Origin: Paramecium octaurelia
Taxonomy: Eukaryota; Ciliophora; Oligohymenophorea; Peniculida; Parameciidae
Assembly: GCA_905182995.1 (NCBI GenBank)
Contig: CAJJDP010000161.1
Span: 124,001 to 188,000, forward strand
DNA: 64,000 nucleotides
Reading direction: 5' to 3'
In this document: positions 11,502 through 23,766 of the stretch, piece by piece
Layout of the letters: each line of letters opens with the position of its first letter
Position numbering within the stretch: the first letter of the stretch is position 1
Notes under the pieces: model-generated
The model's input: only the letters and a program-made list of their open reading frames with translations
Databases searched by the model: none
What the model was told of the DNA's origin: nothing
Made by a program: the position numbers and the translations under genes

Positions 11502-12032
11502 TCACTAGTAATAATTTTATAGAAATTCATATAAATTTTATCTTTTATCTGAAAAAAATGGTCTCTATTCCTAATCATCCATCAACATATTTAAATTAAT
11601 CACTCTCCTCACTTTAGGTTGTTATCTGTTCATGTACGATGTGATGTTTAATACAGCTGGACATTCGTATGTTCTTTGAGGAGAACTTTAGCGAGAGATC
11701 GGTTGAAACAACACCTTCCCGTTCTTTCGCCTTTTTAATACTCTTGTCTCCGGTGTGAACAACCTGGTTTGATGATTGTATAAACTAGTATTCTAACTCT
11801 TGAAATTGAAACTCCTGTTGATTTGAACATTCTCAAATAGGTCACACATGATTGCCTGTTCCTTGCCCTTCCTCTCATCTTGAGTTGGAAATCTACTAGA
11901 GCCAATACCCTAAACATCCACTTTCTTGTTAATGGGAGATGCCTTCCCGCAAATCGAGAAATCACAGAGAGTCTGATTCCTTTTCTTGGCTAACCTATTG
12001 AGTTTCCGAGTTGGAATTGTGTATAGATCCAT
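11502..12032 (-). CDS. Hypothetical basic protein, 176 residues
   Basis: Intronless ciliate-code frame from ATG 12032 to TGA 11502-11504. Rich in K, R, N, Q and S, with no recognised domain, signal peptide or membrane segment. It contains R-K-L-N-R-L-A-K-K-R near the start and two V-R-R-V/V-L-K-R-R patches that could be nuclear targeting signals (inference). Its start codon is only 18 bp from the divergent BCAS2 start, and its stop is 12 bp before the HMG-box start in the same reading frame. Confidence 0.6.
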
Positions 12033-12050
12033 TTCAATATTTATATTAAA
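12033..12050. promoter_or_regulatory. 18-bp divergent start-to-start interval
   Basis: Only 18 AT-rich bases separate the ATG of the minus-strand hypothetical gene (12032) from the ATG of BCAS2 (12051). Any promoter elements must overlap the transcribed regions or coding sequence. This is direct from the coordinates; bidirectional use is inferred. Confidence 0.55.
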
Positions 12051-12782
12051 ATGAGTTTTGCTCTACCCTCCTCCAAATTACCACTGGTATACAGACATCC
12101 ATACCAAGGATTTGTGAATGTCCTACCCTACATTGATGGGGACTTGGACACCAAAACTCAAAATATAGTATTGAATGTTCCCCTATTCTAGGTTGATCGC
12201 ATGATTCAATAAGAAATGCAAAACATGGACCCCCAAGACTACTTGCATGAATTGCCCATGCCTTAAACCAAGATAACGGACCTATTGAAATCAGAGATGG
12301 AAAGAGTCTAGCTCCAATAACCAATGGCTAAAGTGGATTTCGAATAGAAGCCAAATTTCAATGAAGAGTTTTAATCTACTCATGAAATCCAAGAGGCCAA
12401 TCAGTAATTAAATGTACTTAATCAATATGCACAAATTAAGTAATTCAAAATCATCATACTTTAAGCATTATAAATTCTGAATTGCTCAATAAGTATGGCA
12501 AAGAATCATGGGCGTTGTTGCTCAAATCATAAGAGAATGAGAAGAGCAGGTTGTGTAAGGAGATTGCCAATCAAGAGCAAGAATTGAATCACATCAATGC
12601 TTAACGTAAATACGAATAGGTAACATTGACCTCATATTAAGAATGAAGTCAAATATAAGTTGGACAGCTTAAAAGCGAAGGTTCAGGATGTCTTGACGAG
12701 CAATGCTTAATTGGAGGTTGTGTGTGGAGAATTGGAACAGGAAATATATGACAAGTAAAGAAAATAATTAAAATTGAATTGA
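12051..12782 (+). CDS. BCAS2/SPF27 pre-mRNA splicing factor
   Basis: 219 residues with introns 12168-12191, 12440-12465 and 12620-12641 (the last two end in AAG). The N-terminus matches SPF27: L-P-Y-I-D-G-D-L, then M-I-Q-Q-E-M, D-Y-L-H-E-L-P. The middle holds L-L-N-K-Y-G-K-E-S-W, and the C-terminus is a coiled coil, as in human BCAS2 (225 residues). It is a core subunit of the PRP19/NTC complex of the spliceosome. The first intron is 24 nt and contains no TGA, so retention would be silent in frame; its removal is supported by length agreement with human BCAS2 between the Y-I-D and Q-Q-E-M blocks. Confidence 0.8.
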
Positions 12783-12807
12783 TTTTTAATATATAATTTA
12801 TTCTTTG

Positions 12808-13497
12808 ATGAATATCAATATATACAATTCTTCAAGCTTTATAGATCTCATCCCGAATGACTTCAACTAGAAACACACTGTGTCCTCATTGAATAAAATC
12901 AAAGCCAAAAAACTCAACAAACAGATTTAATCGACTTCCGACTTTGCCTCTTCATCTTGTTTACAAATGCTGACAAGTGCAAGCTCTAATCGCAAAACCT
13001 TCAAATAAAATACTGACATGTATAAATTGGGCTAATAATTTTTATAACACAAAAAGGAAAAACAATAACAATTGATTCACTAATTGGAAGCCAAATTCTA
13101 ACAGTCATGTCCATTTTCACCCTAAATCACCTCCAATTCTCGAGTCATTGCTTCTATGTCCAAAACTACTGTAGATAGAGGAAGACAGTCCTCTGAATTG
13201 ATTGATTCCCAATCCATTAAGTTACAAAAAGAACTAGAAGAATGCACTTTTTCCCCTCAGATTTTAAGAAGAAATATTGACATTTTTGATAGATCTTCCC
13301 CCTTCTATTTCAGATAAATTGATTGGAAATCAAATCTTTAAGAGAAATTACAAGCAAACAGATCATAAAACCAAACTCAATCAACCATTTCCCAAAACAA
13401 ACAAATTCATCCAAAATACTTAGACTTGAGAGCAAGCCATGCTTTGAAGAAAAATATTTCTGCAAAATACCTAAGATAATCGTTGACTTAGATTTGA
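12808..13497 (+). CDS. Hypothetical Ser/Gln-rich protein, 229 residues
   Basis: Intronless frame from ATG 12808 to TGA 13495-13497, starting 25 bp after the BCAS2 stop. Low-complexity, rich in S, N, Q and K, with two F-S-P-Q-I motifs (C-P-F-S-P-Q-I and C-T-F-S-P-Q-I). Such T-F-x-P-x-I repeats occur in many ciliate cytoskeletal proteins, but no function can be named. No membrane segment or signal peptide. Confidence 0.6.
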
Positions 13498-13964
13498 ATT
13501 ATTAAATTTATTAATAATTTTGTTTTTTCACATTCAACTCATACAATCCTTATTAACTAATAATTCTTATCTTCTTATCAAATTAAAACAACTCTATTAG
13601 TACTATATAGTTTTAGAAGAAATATTAAAATAGATTATAGATATATATTTATAATAAAGTAATAATCTTTTTGAGAAAATTAATAGATAACATATATATT
13701 GAAATAAACTTTGTTCATAAGAATCTGCTTATCTTAAATGTTAGTTTTTATAACATCTTTGTATTAAAAAGATTATATCTTAGAAACGAAAGATTGCTAT
13801 TCAATTTTGTATTTGGTATTATTCTCTAATTGATTATTCTAACAATAATTTAATTCCAGATCGATTATGATAATTATTAAGATCTTTTTTCTTATTATAA
13901 ATAAGAATGCAATTTAAATATATTTTTCGCACGAAATATAATTTAAATTTGAACTAAAATAAAA
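13498..13964. other. Intergenic region upstream of RAD51
   Basis: About 470 bp, AT-rich, between two plus-strand genes. No open frame or RNA gene recognised. It presumably contains the RAD51 promoter. Confidence 0.5.
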
Positions 13965-15004
<1,040 letters not shown>

Positions 15005-15203
15005 ATTAATTTTTATTATTTTTTTTAACTAATTAATAAAAATTAGTCAATTACTGTTACAAGTATCAAGGAGTAGCTAATATTTTTGTTATCATTATTT
15101 ATACAAGGAGATCATTTTCATATGGCAAATTAAACTCATTATATATAGTTAACCTTTAATAATTTATGGTGTCTTGAATAATTTCAATATAGCATATTCG
15201 TTA

Positions 15204-15645
15204 TCAATTGATTCTGGTTAGTTATTTAAGAATAAATCTATTGATTGAAAAAAAATAAAGAAGCCAAAACTAATCATTATTATTTATTCTAAAGTCATTC
15301 AAACATTTCTGTTTAAATTCATCAATGGCTAATAATGATTATAATGTTTTCTGATCTAACATTCTCCTTTTTAATTCAACACAATAATCTCATATCATAT
15401 TAACATCCTAAAGTTCTTGGTTTTCTAAGACGAGCTGTTATTTCTTATTCCGTTTATATGCAAATTCATTTTTTTAGATTACAAACTATCTCTATTTTAA
15501 GATGAATTCTACCCTTACAGATTCAGTAAATTCTTTCCAATCCCTTAACAACAATAGTGTATAATCCCAATTACTTTAATATTTTAGAATTTGTTAATCA
15601 TTAATTTGCTAAACTCAAACCATCAACCTTTATTCTGCTCTACAT
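15204..15645 (-). pseudogene. Possible TGA-interrupted coding remnant
   Basis: A minus-strand frame opens at ATG 15645. After removing a candidate 19-nt GTTGAT..TTTAG intron (at about 15609-15627), it runs with charged, coiled-coil-like composition (W-K-E-F-T-E-S-V, N-E-F-A-Y-K-R-N-K-K) to an in-frame TGA at 15390-15392. It then continues in the same frame with equally coding-like sequence (C-V-E-L-K-R-R-M-L, L-A-I-D-E-F-K-Q-K-C-L) to a second TGA at 15204-15206. The total is 141 codons counting the internal TGA. It may be a decaying gene, a gene with a missed intron, or a short gene with a long trailer. No family recognised. Confidence 0.35.
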
Positions 15646-15785
15646 TTTCTAAGTATTCAAGATACAACGCCAAAATAAATTATTATATAACTTTATTATG
15701 AAATATTTATGGAGTCAGTAATGAGGTTGTTTAATATAATATTTAGATACTGTGAGTATGGATTTATAAAAGTATATTAAAATAA

Positions 15786-16423
15786 TCATTCGTTTTTTAA
15801 TGAAGTAGTTATTGCTTAGGCTAACTTAACTAGTTCACTTACATAAGTGGAGGTCAATTAACTTCTGCTGACGTAGGATGATTCAATTTTGTTTCTGAGT
15901 GCCACGATTTCATTCAATTAAACAACATCTGCTAGACTGCGTCCTTGTCTTTTCTTGAATTGCTCAGAGGAAGTACGAAAGGAGTCATATTTGAAGGAAT
16001 CAGAAGGTTTGGTGTATGATTCAGTTTCTATACTGTATTTGATTTAGGGTGGGGATTGAGCAAATTTGAAGGGGGATTGTGAGGAAATGGAAGGAGATTG
16101 GAAGGATTCTCTCCACTTGTGTCCACTATTGAAGGATTTAGTGCGTGGTCCGAGAGTATCGGTAATTCTGAGGGTTAATGTATTGGGTACTTTTATTGAA
16201 GGCCTTGAGCTTTGTAAGGGGAGTAAGTGGGTTCACTCCTTTGAGGTTAGGTGGCAACAACATTGGATAGACGGGAGTAGGAGAAGTCTCTGATTCTTGC
16301 TTGAAGGTTCTCGAAGGAGGGCACTTGTGCTCTGGTGTCCTTTCTGAATGGATAGATGATGGTGGTTTACCTATTTGAGTTGAATTTGTTGGCACTTTGT
16401 GGAGCTTCGCGTTTTAAGAACAT
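15786..16423 (-). CDS. Hypothetical Ser/Pro-rich protein, about 204 residues
   Basis: One 23-nt intron (16168-16190, ends CAG) joins two frames into 204 residues ending at TGA 15786-15788. A second candidate intron of 27 nt near 16347-16373 (GTAAAC..TTCAG) is a multiple of three without TGA, so 195 residues is also possible. The middle is S/P/Q-rich and likely disordered (Q-S-P-S-I-S-S-Q-S-P-F-K-F); the C-terminal 50 residues are helical (L-A-D-V-V-Q-L-N-E-I-V-A-L). No known domain. It lies 44 bp downstream of another minus-strand unknown. Confidence 0.6.
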
Positions 16424-16467
16424 AATTTTATTAAACGTTAAAAATTAAATTGTCATCATGTATATTG

Positions 16468-17627
16468 TCATTAAGTTTCTAATTTATTAACTGTCGTATA
16501 GATGGCTTTCCTAGATGAATAGGTGAGAATTACTAATTCAATTCTTCTAGGGCTATCAATTATTTGATACGTCTGGGTAATTGTAGATATTGTTTGCGTT
16601 TCCACTCTCTGGTTTCAGCATAATAATTATCCAATTTGATTTCGCAAGCAGATTGTAACGAAGAAGCACAAGAATCATCGGGATTTTCAGGCGGATCCTG
16701 ATTGTAATGAGTTCTTTTGACTCTATGAGTGAGTACTTTCCTGCCGAAGTTCTTTCTATAGTCGACTTCCGAATCAATGACATTTTGGATGTATTTGGGA
16801 TGTTTTTCAATCATGACTCCCTTGGGTTTGTTGTATAAATAATCGTACAATTGAACATCAGCGTGAGTTAAGATGCCATCTTGATTTCTGCGATCAGTTT
16901 TGGCTGCCTTGTGATACAGAGTGAAGTCATTCCGTTTAGTTTGGATGCTGAGACGTACAATCTTGTTGATATTGTTCTCATGTTATTCGGCTTGTGTTTG
17001 TAATTCTTGGAGATAGAGTTGGGCATTGTTTTCAAGCACTGACTTTAGATAGGATCTGGGAGGGATGGTTTGAATGACTTATTATTGCAATTTGCACACG
17101 GGTTCAACATTGTCATAATTGAGTCGATATTATTTTAAGTTTTTGGTTTTGGGTATCAATTTCTCTTGAAATCCGACGGAATTCTCTTTGTGATTGGCGA
17201 TGTCCAAAATAGTTTATACTATGGTGAGAGTCTGAGCATTGGCTTGCCTTATTTCTTCATTGTGAGGTTTCTTGATTGCTACCTTCTCTTTGATAAGGTT
17301 ACGAACTTTGACAATTTTACTCTTTAGGTAGTTTTTTCTTTGTTCAGTCTATTGACGTATTTTGAGAGTCATTCTATGTTTTGGTTAGAGTTGCTGTTCT
17401 GCATTGAGTCTTGGGTAGTTGAGTGTTTGGATTAGTCTCTGGAGATTCAAGTCACCTTTCAAGTAATGGGCAAAATGCTGTTCGAATTGCTATCCATGAT
17501 TACGTGTTTCGAATGGTTTTGTAGTCACCAAAGGATCTGCATTTTTTCTGGATGACACATGTAGAGTGTTAAATTTACGATGGATATTTTTAGAGTGATC
17601 GAAATCGCATGTTGTAGAAAAGCTCAT
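16468..17627 (-). CDS. Hypothetical basic helical protein, 378 residues
   Basis: 378 residues after removing one 23-nt intron (16511-16533) near the 3' end; without it the frame would run on into the next gene. The protein is basic and strongly helical, with several coiled-coil stretches (Q-Q-T-E-Q-R-K-N-Y-L-K-S-K; L-Q-E-L-Q-T-Q-A-E-Q-H-E-N-N). It resembles other ciliate cytoskeletal proteins in composition only; no family recognised. Its start at 17627 is 14 bp from the divergent start at 17642. Confidence 0.65.
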
Positions 17628-17641
17628 TAATAATTTTAATA
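17628..17641. promoter_or_regulatory. 14-bp divergent start-to-start interval
   Basis: Fourteen AT-rich bases separate the ATGs of two divergent coiled-coil genes. Both frames are well supported, so this is one of the shortest possible bidirectional promoter intervals. Co-expression is an inference. Confidence 0.55.
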
Positions 17642-18240
17642 ATGCAATTCAAAGAAGAATTGATTAATGTGATTATCAACTTGATTGAAGAATTGTTTGA
17701 ATGCAAACTCAATTCCATCATGCAAGACGTATTCCTTCACTTATCTTAGGTTAATGACAAACTCGCGCGTATGCATCAAGATATCGAAAACATGTAGGAT
17801 GTTCTGGTCAAACACTTTTCTCATCAAGTGGCTCATTCCAGAGCTGAATCCTTGAGTGAAACTGTTGATACCGCAGAAGAAGATTAATTCAAGAAATCCA
17901 TCAATGCAGAATTGGATAGTCTTGGTTTACGTGTCTAGCAATTAGAATACATGAATCACATCATTCTTGATACTCAAAGTGCCAATAAAGCCACTTTTAA
18001 AGAACTAGAACGTAAAATATAACCAATGCAAGAATAAATTAATAAGTCAATCGAAGAGATGAAGAAGGACTTAAAGGGTACAATCCATCTATCAAATTAG
18101 ACAAGCAGACCTTTTAATGGACAGTATTGAATGACCAAATTGAACGAGTAGAAAAATATGTCTAAAAACTCAAACAAGCAGATCTCTTTTTCTAATAAAA
18201 ATAATAATTGTAAACACAAACCAACAAGAAATCCAAATGA
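17642..18240 (+). CDS. Hypothetical coiled-coil protein, 191 residues
   Basis: 191 residues after removing intron 18078-18100, which restores the frame through K-D-K-Q-T-F-Q. Almost entirely alpha-helical with heptad-like spacing (L-I-N-V-I-I-N-L-I-E-E-L-F; V-E-K-Y-V-Q-K-L-K-Q), and a Q-rich tail. No domain name can be given. Divergent partner of the 16468-17627 gene. Confidence 0.65.
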
Positions 18241-18395
18241 ATTTAACTAATATATAGTAATTTAAACATCATTCTATATTATTATCATTTACATAACCAA
18301 AAATAGTAGATATAGTACTCTTCTTTGGCAATTGAAAATCATCTGCCCTCTAAGGATTTTCAGGATCAATATACGCCGATATCACACTTGCGAAT

Positions 18396-21300
18396 TCATT
18401 CTACTCTATTGCTCTCTAATTCAACTTGTTTCGATCGAACTTTCTATTGTATATTTATTTAGCTATACATATATTTTACTAACTGAGGTGCAATCGAATT
18501 CAATAAACTTATAGTAGTATAAGTGGATGAGCTATTGGGTCTATTGGAGTGAATCTAAAATTAAGAATTTAGATCCAGATTTGATTTTTGTAACTTCAGT
18601 TTTCCAATGAATTCCATAACGTAAACTCTGGCCTTCTTCCACAAATAACACGCCTTTCGTTTCGCATGGTAATTCTTGGGTTTCTTGATGCAATACTTGA
18701 GACAAGGATATCTGATAACCAAATTAACTATCTTCTCTAAATGTTACTGTTTCAACCCAGACAAATATTCCTTTATGATCTTCATTGCTATATACGAGCA
18801 ATAAAGAAGATTAAGACTTGAACATGTTATCGACAACAGATACACCATCCAACTGTAAGGATTCCTATATTGACTGTAAGTGCAAATCAAGGTGATCATG
18901 GCCAGTTAAGTGGATACCTTATCAATGAAGTTGTATTGCTTCTCAATATAAGGTTAATGCTGAGTCAACAACTCAAGGTAAACCAGCAATATTAATATTG
19001 CAAACAGGAACATTAAATTGATATCCTAAATCAAAAGAGTCTTCAACAAATAGAATATCGATTTCACAAAAAAGCAGATGAACTCCCAATAATAGTATCT
19101 ATCCTTATATTCCACATATAAATAACCATACTGCATTCTCAATTTGCAAGTCCACAACTTGTTCTTATTCATATACAACTTCACTATGTAAAAGACCGGA
19201 GAGATCACTCCTACAATCAGCAGAGTGGGGATTATAAACACCTATAAATAGAAGTAGTACTCATCAGTATAGCAAAGGTATGATGTGGCAGCTTGGATGT
19301 AATATTAACCTGAGGCTTTGATGCAGAACATCAGTTTCAATAATCCTTCAATGATGTCCCCTTAAAAGTAAAAGTTTACTTGAATGACACTAGTTATGAA
19401 AATATTCCTTGTTGAATCTTCCAATGGTTATGTCTTACAACATTTTATTAGACTGTATATAAACACAAATGAAATCACAAACAGCAATGAAAAAAACATA
19501 TTCCAAAACTATCTTAAATACACTATCTCAATATCGACATTGGAATGCAATAGAAAACACTCAATAGAGTATCCTATTGTGGATAAAGGGTTGCCTATTA
19601 CCTAAGCCAAAAATACTATTGGCATTGGAAACTCAAACTCAATTATCAAGCTCATAGAAATCAATTGGAAATAGCTTGAAACTGATTTAATCAGAATTTC
19701 AGTTTAATCAATAAACATTGTTGATCTGGTTGCAAAAAAGATTCCCATCATCCTTAGATAATAGGCTGATAATTGTGATCTCACTAATTTCAGGCTCCCC
19801 CTGACTGATATAAATAATGCAACTAAGATCCACAAAAATGATAGAAATATCTTTAAAATGTTAAAAGCATCATTTTCACACAAAGAACAATTTCCACCCT
19901 GATTCCTCGTATATGAAGCATTCCACTATACAGCATAATAATCGCAATCATTACATAAAGCTCCAATGTAGCCTTAAGAACAAGTGAAGTTCTGTTCTCC
20001 CCCTTAACATGAAGATTAAAAGGTTCCACAGTATTCTATCTAATCAGTTAAGTTGTTGGGTCTCCAATACCCTTTCTTAATCTTCAACTATGACCCTCCA
20101 GGACATAATTCAATGGATGTAATGCATTATTAACATTATTTGAAGTTCGTCAGACTGTATGTTCCAGCTGGGCATCGTAAACATGTCTAATTCATCCAAG
20201 CCTCACCAATTTCACATTCGATCATATTTAAATAAATCGATAGTTTGAATGTATCATTATAGAATTCAAATTGCGGGAATTCTATTTATAATTCTATTTA
20301 TTGATTTTTAGGTAAACTCTGATACTATGAATAAGATATTTCATATTAGCATTTTTGAGAGTTGAATTGGAATATCTTGAAATTTATTGTCAGATAATTT
20401 CTAAAATTACATAATCTATTCTTTCCACTATCTAAGATTGTAATGATGAATTGAATCATCTATCCACTCTTTAGTTATTCAAACTTTATTATTGTGTTCT
20501 TTTTGATCAAATGATCTAATAAATAAGTTGTATTGTGCAAGATTATGTACACAGGTCCATTGATGTAAGTATTAATATCAGGTTCAACAATTTAATTTGT
20601 GATTAGATGAATCTACTTATCGTTTTTAATACTGCAATTTTCATATGAATTAAGCTCAATATAATGTGTAGCATCTCCTGTTTAATTGAAGGATATTACT
20701 CCACCATCTGCAGAGTACAAATTATTAAATTGGTTTTCGAAGATTTTTACAGAAGAATTTGTTATTACAAAAGCTGATCCCTCATTACCAGTAAGATTTG
20801 TAAATATATTACTTTAAGCAATGAGATTGTCGCTATTTTGAATATTGATGAAGCCTAACAAAGATATTGAATTTCTGAAATTACATTGTTTAATTTCAGT
20901 ATAGCTACAATTCTTAATAACAATAACCCCATCGCAAAATTGACAAGTAATATCGTAAGATTAAAAATCATGTAATATAACCTTGGAGCCATCTTCAATT
21001 CTTAAGACTTATTTATTATTCTAAGTAACATTGAATATCTGGCTCTGCTTAATTACAAAGTTGGATTTTTTAATAGCAATCAAGGGAATCTGGAAGTTAT
21101 TTATTTCGAATAATTTAATTAGGTTAAGTTTAATTTGTGAATTTTTAACGCACAGAAAATTACATTCATTGCAATTCTACAGCGTAACCATATTTACGAC
21201 TACGTTTACATTATTAGATAATTTGGCTACTGAGACTGATGAACAATTAAAAACTAACATGTTGGTGATTTAAACTAAAGAAGATTATTTTACATTAATT

Positions 21301-22448
21301 AAAGTTGAATTAAATATCCTGGTGAAATTTACCTAATCAATTAAAAGCTCTTTTAATGAATTTTTGTTGAATATTGTCCCTAAGGTAGAATCAAAATTTC
21401 CTTTATAAATTTATAAAGTGCCATTGGTAGAGAAAAAGGGATCAACCGACTCACAAGATTAGATTGTGATTTGAGTTATCATGACATTACTGGAAGAATA
21501 ATTATTTATCATTAAACTTCCTTTAACCCTCTGCAAAGTAAACTTTTTGAGGAGGATATTTTGTGAATTGAAATCTAAGAGTACCTCTGATTGAACATTA
21601 ATCATAGAAGTATTTAACATTTAAATATATTTACTTTCAGCAAAAAGTAGTTTTGAGTCTGATATTATAGTATGAAATCGATTTCCAACTATTTATATTT
21701 AATTGTTGCTTTGCATCATCATCAAATGGCTTTAAGAGAATGTTACATTATTAATATTTGTGTATAGGGCTCCACTCACTTGTAAAGCTGTAGAAAGAGT
21801 AAAGTATGAATTTTGAATAGTAATTTCTTATGAAATGTCTGTAACAATCAAAATACTTTAAATTACAAAGGAGTTATTAATTGTGATACTTCTGAGTAAT
21901 GCAACTGTGGCCAATGTTGAGTTGATAAAGCTGACTTAATCGAATAGAATATTGCGTAATCTACTCAGTTATTGGACAAGAGAACTTCTAAAAAAAGTAG
22001 TGTTAGATATAATCAGTCCATCTACGTCTACTGGTGAAGCAAAGATTGGGTTGTACTAGAAAATCATCTTAGTCATGATAGTCTGTCGAATGAATATTTT
22101 GGTTGCATTGATTTAGCAATTACTTGTAAGAGTAACATTGTTCAGATGAACTTATGTTGATATTGATAGCATTTTGGTTTGTGTGTTAATTGTTATATTC
22201 TGAAATTCGACTAGTTGGAAACCTTGCAAAAGGATGTTCTGATTCAAAAGCAATTCAGTTCCTATAATTTTTAGTTATCCACCCAAGGATGTCATATTGA
22301 TTAGTTTATCGTTACTAACATTCAGTGTGCAATTGTAGTTTGGTATTGTGATGGATTTATCTAGTTACAAAGTTAAACCCGATTGGTCTTTACAAATCAA
22401 TAATCCTATTGCGAAATATATATTTATGAGCAAAAACAATCCTTTCAT
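18396..22448 (-). CDS. Large secretory/surface membrane protein with beta-helix-like and Cys-rich regions
   Basis: A single intronless frame of 4053 nt (1350 residues). It opens with a signal peptide (M-K-G-L-F-L-L-I-N-I-Y-F-A-I-G-L). Residues about 20-740 are Asn/Ser/Thr/Ile-rich repeats of the kind that form parallel beta-helices and contain many N-x-S/T sites. A Cys-rich module at about 740-850 (C-L-R-C-P-A-G-T-Y, C-P-G-G-S, C-N-D-C) resembles the GCC2/GCC3 ephrin-receptor-like repeats of ciliate surface proteins. About 860-1230 holds around seven hydrophobic segments, including Y-Y-Y-W-E-F. This layout is common in large Paramecium and Tetrahymena membrane-protein families of unknown function; a surface or adhesion role is inferred. 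Confidence 0.75.
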
Positions 22449-22668
22449 CAAATAATAAATAGTGATTAATTATTTCAATAAACATCAAAATCATAAAACA
22501 TCAATACCTATTATAATTTATGGCCTCCCAACTATTCTAAATATTAATAAATAATATTAATTTATAAGAATTACAATAATTAGTATCAAATTAAATTGAT
22601 ATAATCTTTACCATTTATAATAATAATACTTATTTAAATTTATGTTTTATTAATCAAAAATCATTCTT

Positions 22669-23729
22669 TCATTAGACATATGGAAAAGCATAACTGAATT
22701 CCCTGCTCTATAAGATATTACCAATTTTTATTACCTATTTGAATGGTCTCACTGTTGAGATTGTATAAACCGATGGAACTGTGTACGGAGTCCGAACTAT
22801 GGGTTGTGCATACTGAATACCAGCAGGACTTTGAATAGTATATTGTTCCTCTATAGGCAGCACTAATCTTATAGGACTCTAATCAAATTAAGCAGGAGTA
22901 TTATCAATTTAATGATGATTATTATGATTTTTATTATAATTAGGATTATTATTATTATTATTTTTATTATTAATATTATTATTAGGAAGATTACTATCAG
23001 TATAATTATATAATGAATATACTACTGAATCATCCACTATGCTTGAGACTCTTCTAATAGGATTATCTTCCTGCCATTCATTATCCCTAAGGTTTAAAAA
23101 TTCTCCATTATTAGAAGCTACCGTAAATAATCTATTCAAGTGTAACTTCACTTGTTATAATGAGAATTGATTTATTTGGATTGGATTATTTTAATAAGTT
23201 AATTAAGGTTCATGATACCCTTGATCTGGTTCAACAAAATATAGGATGGCTTCTTTCATGCAAGTTTGAGAATCCTTAAGCTTTTCCAATTTGGATATTA
23301 AATTTCTCCACTCAAAGACTAAATCTGGTTGATAATTTTAATCAGCCTTTCTGAGGAGATCTTCAAAAATTGCATCGATCAATTTATGGAGATCTTGGCG
23401 CAATTATAAAAAATCATGTCTTTGATGTAAGGCAATTTCATTGGCCCTTTTGGCATAGCCACGATAAACTTGAGTCAGAGTGTTTTGGATAGAATCGACT
23501 TAATAATAGGCTTGAAATATGACTTACTAAATTTGGAATGTTGGGGAGAATGAGTTCCCAAACAAGTGTCACATAGAGGCATTAAGCATGATGTCTTTTT
23601 GCAGAAATGTGTTATAAATTTAGGATGATAGATACATTTAGTTTGAGGCAATGAGGTGAATGTGTAATCCGGAGAAATTTAGACTGGTTGTTATTGATCG
23701 TTAATAGGTTATAGTTATTAATATATCAT
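22669..23729 (-). CDS. B-box-type zinc-finger protein with Asn-rich tract
   Basis: 334 residues with introns 23499-23527 (ends AAG) and 22708-22734 (27 nt, no TGA, so optional). Residues about 30-65 hold a B-box-like zinc motif: C-I-Y-H-P, F-C-K-K-T-S-C, L-C-D-T-C and a closing H-x4-H. A helical region follows (L-R-Q-D-L-H-K-L-I-D-A-I-F-E-D-L-L), then a run of mostly Asn around residue 235 encoded by AAT repeats. No RING is present, so it is not a full TRIM protein. Its start is 37 bp from the divergent SPAG16 start. Confidence 0.65.
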
Positions 23730-23766
23730 AATAATATAAATATATATACATATATAAAATAAATAA

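Noticed and set aside
11735..11965. A frame of 76 codons starting at 11965 on the minus strand
   Set aside because: Out of frame with the better-supported 176-residue ciliate-code gene that covers the same bases.
15390..15392. Selenocysteine at the internal TGA
   Set aside because: No SECIS-like hairpin or selenoprotein family recognised; decay or a missed intron is simpler.
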